Assembly (NCBI GenBank): GCA_049487715.1
Contig: CP150584.1
Span: forward strand, 186,001-250,000
DNA length: 64,000 bases
Direction: 5' to 3'
Source of the DNA: Pycnococcus provasolii
Taxonomy: Eukaryota > Chlorophyta > Pseudoscourfieldiophyceae > Pseudoscourfieldiales
This document shows, one piece after another, positions 1-8,665 of this stretch. Each line of letters opens with the position of its first letter. Position 1 is the first letter of the stretch. Under the pieces are notes generated by a model. That model ran no database searches. It was not told where the DNA came from and was given only the letters and a program-made list of their open reading frames with translations. Both the position numbers and the translations under genes were made by a program.

Positions 1-679
1 ATCGCCAGAAATCGCCAGAAACGGCAAGAAATGAGGAACACAGAAAAAGTCAGAGTTTTGCTGAGAAGTGCACAGTCGTTGCAGTGTAGGGGTTAGACAC
101 CGTTCCCCAGGAGGACGTGGAAAGTGCCTACCCGGGTAGAGGGAAGGAGAACCTGGCCCCTAGGAAGAAAGGAAGGGAAGGAAGAAAGGAAGGGAGGGAG
201 GGAGGGAGGGAGGGAGGGAGGGAAGAAAGGAAGGGAGGGAGGGAGGGAGGGAGGGAGGGAGGGAGGGAGGGAGGGAGGGAGGGAGGGAGGAAGGAAGGAA
301 GGAAGGGAGGGAGGGAGGGAGGGAGAGAGGAAAGGAAGGGAGGGAGGGAGGAGTGGCAGAGGACCTGTGGCAGTGGCAATGTCCAGTTGGAAATGAAGGG
401 ATCTCCCATTGTATCTTCGAGGTTCTTTTGACGTGAGGCTTTGTGCGGAATGAGCGCGTGCCTCTTCTGAGAAACAAGCTTGGAATGTGTTTTTTTCCCT
501 CTCTGAAACCTTGCTGAAACCTCTAAAAACTCCTAGAAAACTTGAAAAGCGCCTGGAAAACTCCCCAAGACCTCTCAAGACATGCCAAAAACTTGCAAAT
601 GACCGTGAAAACGACTCGCTTTTACGGTGCCACCGCAAGCTTGCCTGGAATCGGTCATAAGGAGGGCCGCGTCACTCAC
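1..679 (-). other. Inferred 5' part of an anoctamin intron, no coding seen
   Basis: On the minus strand this follows the GTGAGT donor of the anoctamin exon. It contains the GGGA microsatellite and short A-rich imperfect repeats (the first 20 bases are a doubled ATCGCCAGAA). I found no continuation of the anoctamin membrane domain in any minus-strand frame, so the acceptor probably lies beyond position 1. Confidence 0.45.
165..355. repeat. GGGA/GGAA purine microsatellite
   Basis: A nearly pure purine tract of GGGA units with interspersed GGAA and GAAAG. It lies inside the inferred intron downstream of the anoctamin exon. All six-frame proteins here are low-complexity artefacts (Pro-Ser-Leu or Gly-Arg-Glu repeats), so no gene is called. 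Confidence 0.95.
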
Positions 680-1828
680 GTTTAGGTAGCACGCGCCTCC
701 CGCGCTAAGCACGCACGACGCATCCTCGAATCGGTCGTCGCGGTGCATGCCAAGCCAGCTCGTCTCGTACAGGCGCCGCGCGACAAATGCGTATGGCGAC
801 ACACCACGAGGCGTATCGTCGAGACCAACGATAATCCGGTAAAACCGTCCCATCTCTCCCGTTGACGACGCGTACACGAGTGAGAAGAAGAGGAACGCGA
901 CGGGGGCAACGACAAGCACTAGGCTGAGTGCGATGGCCATCCACGCGAGAGCCATCCGAATCGATAACTCCAGCTCGCCGACATGATTCAGCCGCATACT
1001 CACCTCGCCTGTGGCGATCACCGTCGTCTGGTCTAGCAGCTTTCTGGCGTGTGCATTGTACCCCCACCGGCTGAGGAGCAGGTGAAGGTGCCGCGGAAGG
1101 CAGCGCGTGAATGCGCACGCCCAAACGACATTGATGACGACGAGTGCGACGACGATGGCCCCTACATCTTCGGTGTTGCCTGTATTGCGACCAGCGACAA
1201 CTTGAACGAGTCCCACGGCGGCTGGAAGTACGAGGAAGCGAGTGTAGTGTCTGAGGAACGCAAAGTACAGCGCGATACGTGGTCCAAAGTAGTTGCACGT
1301 CGCGTCGAGTGCCGCCCTTTCGTTTTTTCCCGACTGAATACCGGACCCTGCGGTGAGTAGGCGCAGCACGTCCGCCGCGGTCCTTGCGTCGTGCAAGTGC
1401 GTCAGCTGCACGCGTCCTTCGGCGAGCAAGTCTGCGACCGTCTTATTTTTTCTGAGCGCGTGGTCAAGCGCCAGGGCCTGTTCGTAGTGCGCAAACGTGC
1501 ACGCATCTTTCGCCTGTTCCGCGAACACGTCGTCGTGCACGGCGTGCACAGCCGGCTTGGGCGTGCTTGCGAATGCCGCTCTTGCGTCCCACGAGAACGG
1601 CGCGAGTGCCCCTGAAGCTCGCAGAACTTTGTGCAAGTTCGCGTCTTCGAAAAAGCTTCCAGCCGCGTGTGCTGACTTGAAAGCAATGAGCAGGACACCT
1701 GACTTAACTGGCTCGTAAACGTCGAAAAGAGACTGCGCTTTTCTCAGTTCGTCGAGAATATTAGAGATAGGTTCACCAGAGACTTCCGAACATGAACATG
1801 ACAGGGAGACGACGGCGAGCGGCGCCAT
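680..1828 (-). CDS. Anoctamin/TMEM16-family membrane protein, N-terminal exon (partial)
   Basis: The 383-residue exon begins at an ATG and carries the N-terminal cytosolic region. The anoctamin signature follows around residues 185-215 (YFGPRIALYFAFLRHYTRF, the start of TM1), then hydrophobic spans near 220-245 and 300-330. Anoctamins are calcium-activated chloride channels or lipid scramblases with ten membrane helices and usually 600-950 residues, so the calcium-binding half is missing here. The open frame runs on to 575, but a textbook donor (GTGAGT, minus strand 679-674) follows the codon at 680-682, and the extra 35 residues look unlike the family. The rest of the gene should lie in exons to the left, some beyond the window edge. 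Only 43 bp separate its ATG from that of the divergent RCC1 gene. Family assignment is good; the exon end is inferred. Confidence 0.72.
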
Positions 1829-1871
1829 GTTGGTTTGATTCAAGGCACCTTACCTTACAGGAGTTGGGAAA

Positions 1872-3566
1872 ATGAGTCTGTCCGAACGGGGAACTTTCTC
1901 CCCCCTCCCCATTCTCGTTCCCGCTCGCATACATATGCCCGCACGCCGCAGGACGCACGCCGGCGCGTCGACGTCAGCCGCCGCCGCAAACGACAACGCG
2001 AATAATGACGCGAACAATCGTCCGCAGATGGTGGAGGATGCCGGCATCGAACGAGCATCGTTGGCTTGCGGCGCTTTCTACACGGTTGCCTTGACGTCGG
2101 ACGGCGCGGTGTACACGTGGGGACGTGGTCAACACGGCGAGCTCGGGCACGGCGACAGGTCAAATCAACTCACGCCGAAGCGCGTCGACGCGTTGGCGAG
2201 CGTGAGCGTACGCGCATTGGCTTGCGGCAGCAGGCACACTGCCGCGTTGACGTCGGACGGCGCGGTGTACACGTGGGGACACGGTGAGCTCGGGCACGGC
2301 GACACGTTCTCCCAACTCACGCCGACGCGCGTCGACGCGTTGGCGAGCGTAAGCGTGCGCGCGTTGGCTTGCGATGTCATGCACATGGCCGCGTTGACGT
2401 CGGACGGCGCTGTGTACATGTGGGGTTATGTTGAATACGGCCAGCTCGGGCACGGCGACGACACATCCAACCAGCACACGCCGAAGCGCGTCGACGCGTT
2501 GGCGAGCGTGAGCGTGCGCGCGTTGACTTGCAGCGGCAGTCACACGGCTGCCTTGACGTCGGACGGCGCGGTGTACACGTGGGGACATGGTGCATTCGGC
2601 GAGCTCGGGCACGGCGACGATAGCCACCAGCACACGCCGAAGCGCGTCGACGCGTTGGCGAGCGTAAGCGTGCGCGCGTTGGCTTGCGGTCGCGAGCACA
2701 GTGCCGCGTTGACGTCGGACGGCGCGGTGTACACGTGGGGACATGGTGCATTCGGCGAGCTCGGGCACGGCGACGATAGCAACCAACACACGCCGACGCG
2801 CGTCGACGCGTTGGCGAGCGTGAGCGTGCGCGCGTTGGCTTGCGGCGGCAGACACAGTGCCGCGTTGACGTCGGACGGCGCGGTGTACACGTGGGGACAT
2901 GGTGCATACGGCCAGCTCGGGCACGGCGACGACACATCCAACCAGCACACGCCGAAGCGCGTCGACGCGTTGGCGAGCGTGAGCGTGCGCGCGTTAGGTT
3001 GCGGGCACAACCACACAGCCGCGTTGACGTCGGACGGCGCTGTGTACACGTGGGGACGTGGGGAATACGGCAGGCTCGGGCACGGCGACGATGGCAACCA
3101 GCACACGCCGAAGCGCGTCGACGCCCTTCCTCCTATCGCCATCGACGTACACCAAAGCAGTGCCATTCCGACGGTCGAATCGTTTCACATCGAAGATCGA
3201 AGCGACGAGGAACTCGGCCAGCTCGCAAAGTTCGCATCTCGCCTACGTGACGCGGCGGACGCGGAGATCGATCGCCGCATCTACGACGCCCTTGCTCATG
3301 AGCACGACGAGTATGTGTGTCCCATCACGCAGGCCATCATGACGGATCCAGTCTGCGCCGCCGACGGACACTCGTACGAGCGATCGGCGATCGAGCGCTG
3401 GCTCGGCGAAGGAAATTCGCGATCGCCCAAGACGAATTTGCAGATGGCGCACACGCACTTGAATCCAAATCATGCACTTCTCAAGGGCATCCGCGGCGCC
3501 ATGGAGGAGGTGCGGGAGGCGTGGCCGCAGCCCGTGAGGCGCGTGCGTGCGCGCAGGAACATGTAA
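1872..3566 (+). CDS. RCC1-repeat protein with C-terminal U-box (probable E3 ubiquitin ligase)
   Basis: The 564-residue frame contains seven RCC1/BLIP-II-type propeller blades (about residues 60-420), each with LTSDGAVYTWG and a GELGHGD or GQLGHGD turn. A short linker leads to a U-box at about 475-545 (DEYVCPITQAIMTDPVC, then DGHSYERSAIERWL). U-box proteins recruit ubiquitin-charged E2 enzymes. The RCC1 propeller would be the substrate- or partner-binding part, by analogy with other RCC1/E3 fusions. The blades are nearly identical at the DNA level, so they were recently amplified or homogenised. The ATG at 1872 is only 43 bp from the divergent anoctamin ATG. An in-frame ATG at 1938 would leave a more usual promoter gap and may be the real start. 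Domain calls are firm; the substrate is unknown. Confidence 0.88.
   Translation: MSLSERGTFSPLPILVPARIHMPARRRTHAGASTSAAAANDNANNDANNRPQMVEDAGIERASLACGAFYTVALTSDGAVYTWGRGQHGELGHGDRSNQLTPKRVDALASVSVRALACGSRHTAALTSDGAVYTWGHGELGHGDTFSQLTPTRVDALASVSVRALACDVMHMAALTSDGAVYMWGYVEYGQLGHGDDTSNQHTPKRVDALASVSVRALTCSGSHTAALTSDGAVYTWGHGAFGELGHGDDSHQHTPKRVDALASVSVRALACGREHSAALTSDGAVYTWGHGAFGELGHGDDSNQHTPTRVDALASVSVRALACGGRHSAALTSDGAVYTWGHGAYGQLGHGDDTSNQHTPKRVDALASVSVRALGCGHNHTAALTSDGAVYTWGRGEYGRLGHGDDGNQHTPKRVDALPPIAIDVHQSSAIPTVESFHIEDRSDEELGQLAKFASRLRDAADAEIDRRIYDALAHEHDEYVCPITQAIMTDPVCAADGHSYERSAIERWLGEGNSRSPKTNLQMAHTHLNPNHALLKGIRGAMEEVREAWPQPVRRVRARRNM
2085..3120 (+). repeat. Coding tandem repeat of about 147-159 bp (RCC1 blades)
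   Basis: Seven head-to-tail units share long near-identical stretches, including GACGTCGGACGGCG and GCGTCGACGCGTTGGCGAGC. Spacing between units varies (for example 156 then 147 bp) because the variable loops differ by whole codons. The repeat creates long spurious antisense open frames. Confidence 0.9.
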
Positions 3567-3844
3567 GTTGAGCAAAACAAGAGGCGAACAACTAAAGAGG
3601 TTGGTTGAGCAAAAATTCTGTGACAAGTGTACAGAGTGTTTGGTAATTGTATCGACCTCACTGAAGATATTTTGTCATCTCCCGTGGAAGTCTGAAGGCC
3701 TGAAGTGCCACTCCACTGCACTCAGTGCCACTGGGTGGAGTGGAGTGAGTGGTGGTGGTTGACGATCGCCGCATTCATTCAAGCTCGCATACATATGTAT
3801 CTGTATTTTGATTCGGTGTGTGGTGGTGCTTTACAATTGTATAC

Positions 3845-4849
3845 TTATGCCTCGTTGAAGTACCCGAGTCCGTGTGCGCGGAAGCACCGCGCCTCATGGC
3901 GGAGCAGCGCCACCTTGTCGTTGTCGTTGGGTGGCTCGGCGCCGCAGTAGCGGCAGCGCAACCGACCCATTCGCCTCTTTACGTCGTTGCGTGCACTTTT
4001 CAACGTGCGCTCAAGAACGTCGTGCGCGTCTATCGGTTCGCGCGTGAGAGAGTAGTAAGTCGTGCGTCTCGCGCGCGGTCTTGCGGGAGGCAAGCCCCAC
4101 CAAACGCTGCGATCTCCTCCTTTGACTTGTGAGAACGTGCGCTGTTGTTCGCCCAATCGAATTTTCTGCGCGTGGGCGTGAGCAGCGGCATCGCGTTTCT
4201 TCTTGCTGAGAGCTGTCGATATGTTCAAGCACCCGTCTGAGTCGTACTCCAGGTCCACCGTTTGCTGTGTTGGCGAATCCGGCGGCTTATTTAGGCGCGG
4301 TCCCGTTCCCCACGGCTCGCGCGACGGCGCTTGACGTCGTTTTCGCATGAACTTTTGTTCGGATGTTTTGATTCGTGCAATCGCTATCGAGGCGTCGTCG
4401 CTGTCGTCATGCCTGTGTTTGTGCTTGTGCTGTGCAGATGTTTGTCTCTTCGGCCAACGCGTTGAACCCTTTCCGTCACCCCAGCGCTTGCTTGCTTGTT
4501 GTTTGCTGCACTGTTGCGCTTTTGCTTGTCTTTTCAGGTGTTGCGAAACCGCGAGCTTTCTCTGCGCGTATGTCTGCGCGTAGTCACTGCTCATTGCGTG
4601 TGACGACGCCGCGGGCACTTTCTTGGTTGCCACGTTTTGAGAAGTTGACGTCGTCCAAGGGATACTTCCTGTCGACTTGCCCCACGTCGAACCACGTCCC
4701 ACGTCGGACGCTTTTTTTGTTGTTTTCAAACACCACCTTGGCGTGACTTGCACAGTAAACGGTTTTTCGCGGTGCAAGTTCGACTCGCCTGACACTGCAC
4801 GAAGTGCATCTCTTTCGTCGTCGGTGCTGACAACTTGCCACTGCGGCAT
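3845..4849 (-). CDS. Basic, low-complexity protein with C-terminal C2HC-type zinc finger
   Basis: A 334-residue single exon from an ATG. About 270 residues are polar, Lys/Arg/Gln/Ser-rich and probably disordered. The last 60 form a compact region with C-x2-C-x15-H-x3-C (RCRYCGAEPP ... LLRHEARC), which fits a C2HC zinc finger of the kind seen in ZC2HC1-like ciliary or nucleic-acid-binding proteins. No catalytic domain is recognised. It converges on the RCC1/U-box gene with a 278-bp gap. Its coding status rests on the length of the frame and the ordered zinc-finger end. Confidence 0.6.
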   Translation of the reverse strand: MPQWQVVSTDDERDALRAVSGESNLHREKPFTVQVTPRWCLKTTKKASDVGRGSTWGKSTGSIPWTTSTSQNVATKKVPAASSHAMSSDYAQTYAQRKLAVSQHLKRQAKAQQCSKQQASKRWGDGKGSTRWPKRQTSAQHKHKHRHDDSDDASIAIARIKTSEQKFMRKRRQAPSREPWGTGPRLNKPPDSPTQQTVDLEYDSDGCLNISTALSKKKRDAAAHAHAQKIRLGEQQRTFSQVKGGDRSVWWGLPPARPRARRTTYYSLTREPIDAHDVLERTLKSARNDVKRRMGRLRCRYCGAEPPNDNDKVALLRHEARCFRAHGLGYFNEA

Positions 4850-5321
4850 GATGCGAGCCTCGCAGGGAGGCAGGGAGGCAGAACGTTGTTGTAGTGCTAA
4901 GGGTGGGTGTTAATAAGGGCCCGGAAATGGCGAAATTGCGAAGAATTCTCCGCAAATTCTGAAAAACAAAAACTCGAAAAAAAACTTTTTTTGAAGATAA
5001 CACGTCAGCAGCACTTTTTAAGTGAAATAAGTTTCGATTATTTTTGAACAAGTTGTACTTTTACACACACTCTACTTAAACCTTTATAAAGGTGTAGCGC
5101 AAATGTGTCCTCTCCGCGTACACGTTCGAAAGTCACACATCAAGCAGTGGTGGTTTGACGTTCACGGTGCGACAAATGTCACTCCGCAAAAAAGTCTCTT
5201 GCGACACATATCATACAAGCCCGAAAATGACCAGATGCTCACTCACTTTTCACAAGTTGTCGCGCCATGGAGTCACGTCTCCGCGATGAACTCCCTCAGA
5301 ACGCCCTAGCAGAACCTAGCC
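4850..5321. other. Intergenic, locally AT-rich, no gene seen
   Basis: The stretch 4935-5060 is conspicuously A/T-rich against the GC-rich surroundings and holds runs of A and T. Short open frames (for example 5103-5309) have no recognisable content. It probably holds the promoter of the zinc-finger gene and the 3' end of the small membrane-protein gene. Confidence 0.5.
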
Positions 5322-5552
5322 CTAACCCGACGACGACGACGGAGACTGACGACCACCACTCCCAACCTCTCCACCCAAAGCACCACCACCACTGGGGTCA
5401 CCACCGTCACGCTTCTTCGACGAGTACATGACATAAGCACCCACGCTAACCAGAACTAGCAGCGCACCCACCTTGTCTGTCGCACGAATCAAACGAGTCG
5501 CCTTGCCATGGTCGAACCCGCTGCCGGGCATCTGACCGGGAGCACCGGACAT
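5322..5552 (-). CDS. Small single-span membrane protein (76 aa)
   Basis: The frame is open upstream to 5705, but that part is translated telomere-like repeat. The start is therefore placed at the ATG giving MSGAPGQMPGSGFDHGKATR. There is one hydrophobic helix at about residues 30-46 (VGALLVLVSVGAYVMY) followed by SSKKRD and a Gly/Ser-rich tail. A short basic N-terminus before one helix resembles small mitochondrial inner-membrane assembly factors, but no family signature is present and that idea is only a guess. It faces the RCC1-like gene at 5704 across a 151-bp shared upstream region. Confidence 0.5.
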   Translation of the reverse strand: MSGAPGQMPGSGFDHGKATRLIRATDKVGALLVLVSVGAYVMYSSKKRDGGDPSGGGALGGEVGSGGRQSPSSSSG

Positions 5553-5603
5553 TTCAGCACGGGAACAGGTTCCGAATGAGAATGAGAAAGGGCTCGGCAA
5601 GGG

Positions 5604-5696
5604 GGGGAAGGGCAAGCCGATTAGGGTTAGGGTTAGCGGGATAGGTATAGCGAGTTCGGGGTTCGGGGTTCGGGGTTTGGGTTCGGGGTTTCGGCT
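5604..5696. promoter_or_regulatory. Telomere-like and TTCGGGG repeat array in a divergent promoter
   Basis: GATTAGGGTTAGGGTTAGCG lies at about 5619-5638, followed by GTTCGGGGTTCGGGGTTCGG from about 5654. The array sits between two divergently arranged starts (5552 minus, 5704 plus). Similar arrays precede other genes here, so a promoter or 5'-UTR role is plausible but inferred. Confidence 0.5.
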
Positions 5697-5703
5697 ACCC
5701 TTC

Positions 5704-6798
5704 ATGGTTAGAATTGTCCTCGGGCGTTTTTATTTTGCTTTTGCCCAGCGTGTCATGAACGTCATGCCCGTGGACATGAATGTCCCACCAAGTTGTTCAG
5801 CGTCACACAACAACCACCTGCTGCTGAGCCTGAAGGACAAAGCCATCGCCGTATGGCTCGACTGGCTCGTCACCGTGCACAGGCCGCGGAGAATCGCCGC
5901 CGTTCAAGAAAGGCGCATTCGGCGCGCGAGGGCAAACGCCGTGATTAGTGCGGGTCACAGTCACTCGTTGGCATTGCGAGCCGACGGGAGCGTCGCGTGC
6001 TGGGGTGCCGATGACTTCGGCAAAGCGCCTCCCGCTGGCGTGGAGGGCGACTTCGTAGCGGTCGCCGCGGGCAGAGAACACTCAATGGCATTGCGAGCCG
6101 ACGGGAGCGTCGCGTGCTGGGGTGATAACGATGACGGCCAAGCGCCTCCCGCTGGTGTGGAGGGCGACTTCGTAGCGGTCGCCGCGGGCAGAGAACACTC
6201 AATGGCATTGCGAGCCGACGGGAGCGTCGCGTGCTGGGGTGAGTACGATGACGGCGAAGCGCCTCCCGCTGGTGTGGAGGGCGACTTCGTAGCGGTCGCC
6301 GCGGGCGGTGATCACTCGTTGGCAGTGCGAGCCGACGGGAGCGTCGCGTGCTGGGGTGCCAATGACCTCGGCCAAGCGCCTCCCGCCGGCGTGGAGGGCG
6401 ACTTCGTAGCGGTCGCCGCGGGCGATGAACACTCGTTGGCGCTGCGAGCCGACGGGAGCGTCGCGTGCTGGGGTGCCAATGACCTCGGCCAAGCGCCTCC
6501 CGCCGGCGTGGAGGGCGACTTCGTAGCTGTCGCCGCGGGTTACTATCACTCGTTGGCATTGCGAGCCGACGGGAGCGTCGCGTGCTGGGGAGGGGACTAC
6601 CACGGCGAAGCGCCTCGCGCTGGTGTGGAGGGCGACTTCGTAGCTGTCGCCGCGGGCTGTGGACACTCGTTGGCATTGCGAGCCGACGGGAGCGTCGCGT
6701 GCTGGGGTGATAACCACTTGGACCAAGCACCTACCGATGCGTCGCGCTTAGGTGAGCTCAACGGCACGCGGTTCATGACTGAGGTTCGCATCTTGTAA
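5704..6798 (+). CDS. RCC1-like beta-propeller repeat protein
   Basis: 364 residues from the ATG at 5704 (the frame opens slightly earlier with no ATG). A non-repetitive N-terminus of about 90 residues precedes seven copies of a 39-residue unit with the cores LRADGSVACWG, APPAGVEGDFVAVAAG and HSLALR. The units match the RCC1/BLIP-II blade family, so the product should be a seven-bladed propeller. Nothing else is fused to it, so the binding partner cannot be read from the sequence. It is unrelated in detail to the RCC1/U-box gene 2 kb upstream: blade length and consensus differ. Confidence 0.8.
   Translation: MVRIVLGRFYFAFAQRVMNVMPVDMNVPPSCSASHNNHLLLSLKDKAIAVWLDWLVTVHRPRRIAAVQERRIRRARANAVISAGHSHSLALRADGSVACWGADDFGKAPPAGVEGDFVAVAAGREHSMALRADGSVACWGDNDDGQAPPAGVEGDFVAVAAGREHSMALRADGSVACWGEYDDGEAPPAGVEGDFVAVAAGGDHSLAVRADGSVACWGANDLGQAPPAGVEGDFVAVAAGDEHSLALRADGSVACWGANDLGQAPPAGVEGDFVAVAAGYYHSLALRADGSVACWGGDYHGEAPRAGVEGDFVAVAAGCGHSLALRADGSVACWGDNHLDQAPTDASRLGELNGTRFMTEVRIL
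5971..6790 (+). repeat. 117-bp coding tandem repeat, 7 copies
   Basis: The motif GC(A/G)(T/G)TGCGAGCCGACGGGAG recurs exactly every 117 bp, starting at 5971, 6088, 6205, 6322, 6439, 6556 and 6673. Differences are concentrated in one short window per unit, corresponding to the propeller loop. Confidence 0.95.
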
Positions 6799-6870
6799 AC
6801 AAATCTCACGTTCACATTGTACAATTACATCATTCACTTATTTCACATGACGTTAAAGTTATAGATATAG

Positions 6871-8007
6871 TTATAGTTCGTCCTTGTTGCGCTCCTGCTT
6901 ATCCTGCTCGTCGTTGTCGTCGTCATCGTCATCATCATCCGTCCTCACCGTCTCGTGCTTTAACTCGACTCCTTCTCCAAACTCGTCCAGCTTCTGGAGC
7001 GGGCAAACGCCGGCGGAATCCGCGCACACCTCGATTTGTAACAAAGCCGTCGCGTTCACTTCGTACACAAGGGCAGCGTTCAGCGTGCGCGCCGCCTTCT
7101 TCACAAGAACGCGCTCGTGATCCTCCAGAAAAGTTTCGCAATACTCGTGAAACGTCGTCACTCCAGCTCCCACTGTCCGAAGCTTACTTGGACCTTCGAC
7201 TTGCCGATGGTTGTCAAGGTCTCGTCTGACATCTTTCACTCGTGCTCGTACGTGTTCCTCGAGGTGGCGCATGTCAATTTTCGAGCAAATGTCGCGCACC
7301 ATCCCTGTGACGAACTCAAGCTGTGTAGTCTTGGTCACTTCGTCGGAGGTATGCTCACGTCGCTGCAGCTCGAATGCGATGTCGCCAACGAGGAGGCGGC
7401 ACAAATCGCACTCGTCCACCGGCGTGCCGCCTGCACCGATCACGGCATTTTTGTCGCACAAGTCCATCGTCAAGTTTCCACAGAGAAAGTTCTTGATCCT
7501 CGGCACGACCTGCGGCGTCAACGACGGCTCTTCACGAAACTGCTCGGCGAATGTTACCTTGTGTGGGCTGAACATGATCATTTTGCACGTGTGCCTCACG
7601 TGGTTTCCGTATCCCGCGCGCATGATCGAGTCAGAGTCGCACAGGCGAGGCAACCCGACACTGAATCTATTGAAGTCGCCCTTGCCATATGCCGCCTTAC
7701 GTCTTGCGTACATCGCCTCGACGACAGTGTGGCAAGCGTTGCACAGCATGTGCGGCTCGAGAACCGCCGCTGTGTGGTGCGGTTTTTGGATCAGGTTCAG
7801 TGACGACACGGCACGACGCGCGCCTTCCAGCGTGTTCACAGAGGCCGAGCAACCACCAAAGCAAACGCCGAGCAGACACCAAAGCAACCACCACTGCACC
7901 TGCAAGATCACCAAAGGATGAAAAAAAACACCACCAAGATGCACACCAGGATGCACAAGAGCGCGGCCGCGGCGGCGGAGGAGGGAGGACGCCATCATGC
8001 CCATCAT
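6871..8007 (-). CDS. ER-lumenal cysteine-rich protein with KDEL tail (canopy/saposin-like)
   Basis: 378 residues from the ATG at 8007; upstream codons have no ATG and translate purine-rich repeats. A long hydrophobic signal (about residues 24-55, VILQVQWWLLWCLLGVCFGG) is followed by a lumenal region with two related cysteine helices, MLCNACHTVVEAMYARR and ECDLCRLLVGDIAFELQRR. This C-x2-C helix pattern is typical of saposin-like and canopy (CNPY) proteins. The tail has a poly-Asp run and ends exactly in KDEL, the ER retrieval signal. CNPY proteins act as ER co-chaperones for client receptors; that role is carried over from the family, and membership is tentative. Signal, cysteines and KDEL are read directly. 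Confidence 0.75.
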   Translation of the reverse strand: MMGMMASSLLRRRGRALVHPGVHLGGVFFHPLVILQVQWWLLWCLLGVCFGGCSASVNTLEGARRAVSSLNLIQKPHHTAAVLEPHMLCNACHTVVEAMYARRKAAYGKGDFNRFSVGLPRLCDSDSIMRAGYGNHVRHTCKMIMFSPHKVTFAEQFREEPSLTPQVVPRIKNFLCGNLTMDLCDKNAVIGAGGTPVDECDLCRLLVGDIAFELQRREHTSDEVTKTTQLEFVTGMVRDICSKIDMRHLEEHVRARVKDVRRDLDNHRQVEGPSKLRTVGAGVTTFHEYCETFLEDHERVLVKKAARTLNAALVYEVNATALLQIEVCADSAGVCPLQKLDEFGEGVELKHETVRTDDDDDDDDNDEQDKQERNKDEL

Positions 8008-8665
8008 CAATGCCTGAGGTGGAACCCCGAATTCATCCAGTTCGATTGGGATTGGGATAAATCCGTCCGGGTCCGGGTCCGGGGAGAAATCATTTCCGGC
8101 GGGGGGAGGGTTCCCGTGATACAACTTGCACACGGCGAGTAAGTTGTTGACTTGTTGTCCAGCTACAGCTCCGTTGGTTGGTCAAGACTCCAGGGAGCCC
8201 TGGTTTTTTTTGTATATCCCCTATGATAGGTTACGTGGTGTATGTCTAGACGTCTACGTGACTACGTCTACGTCTACGTCTAGTCGTCTACGTCTACGTC
8301 TACGGTCCCTGGCAGCCTGGAGGAATTCGTGATGAGCTGGTGTGTGTGTGTGTGTATGCTCGAGTCAAGGGGGATTGAATGTACAAAGCACGTGCGCAAA
8401 ACATTTGATCAATGTGTATGTATACATATAAGTGTGATGATTGCACATGCATTTACTTACAAAGTAAATAAACAAGTTTGCTAAGAAAATCTTAAACAAG
8501 CAAGTTACAACAAAATCTGATTTTTCATACTTCCTTTGGACATCATCCGCATCCGCATCATCTCTGTCAACCCAATCAAAAAATGCACAGTGTCTGGCCA
8601 GAGCCTTGTTAACTGTTAATAAGTACGGCGGCGCTCTTCATCATCTAGGCCGTCGTCACTTACGC
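8008..8665. other. Intergenic with TCTACG hexamer array
   Basis: No gene is recognised. A TCTACG/TCTAGT array lies at about 8246-8303, next to CCCTGGCAGCCTGGAGG (about 8309-8325), a motif resembling CCCTGGCAGCCTGGGG at about 36817. A (GT)n run follows at about 8341-8355, and then an AT-rich stretch that probably contains the channelrhodopsin 3' end. Confidence 0.5.

Noticed and set aside
93-638. Pro-Ser-Leu and Gly-Arg-Glu proteins
   Set aside because: They are translations of the GGGA microsatellite.
2160-2948. Long repetitive minus-strand frames over the RCC1 repeats
   Set aside because: They are reverse translations of identical coding repeats, not genes.
5971-6790. CRISPR-like array
   Set aside because: The 117-bp units are continuous coding sequence of a propeller protein with no spacers or cas genes.
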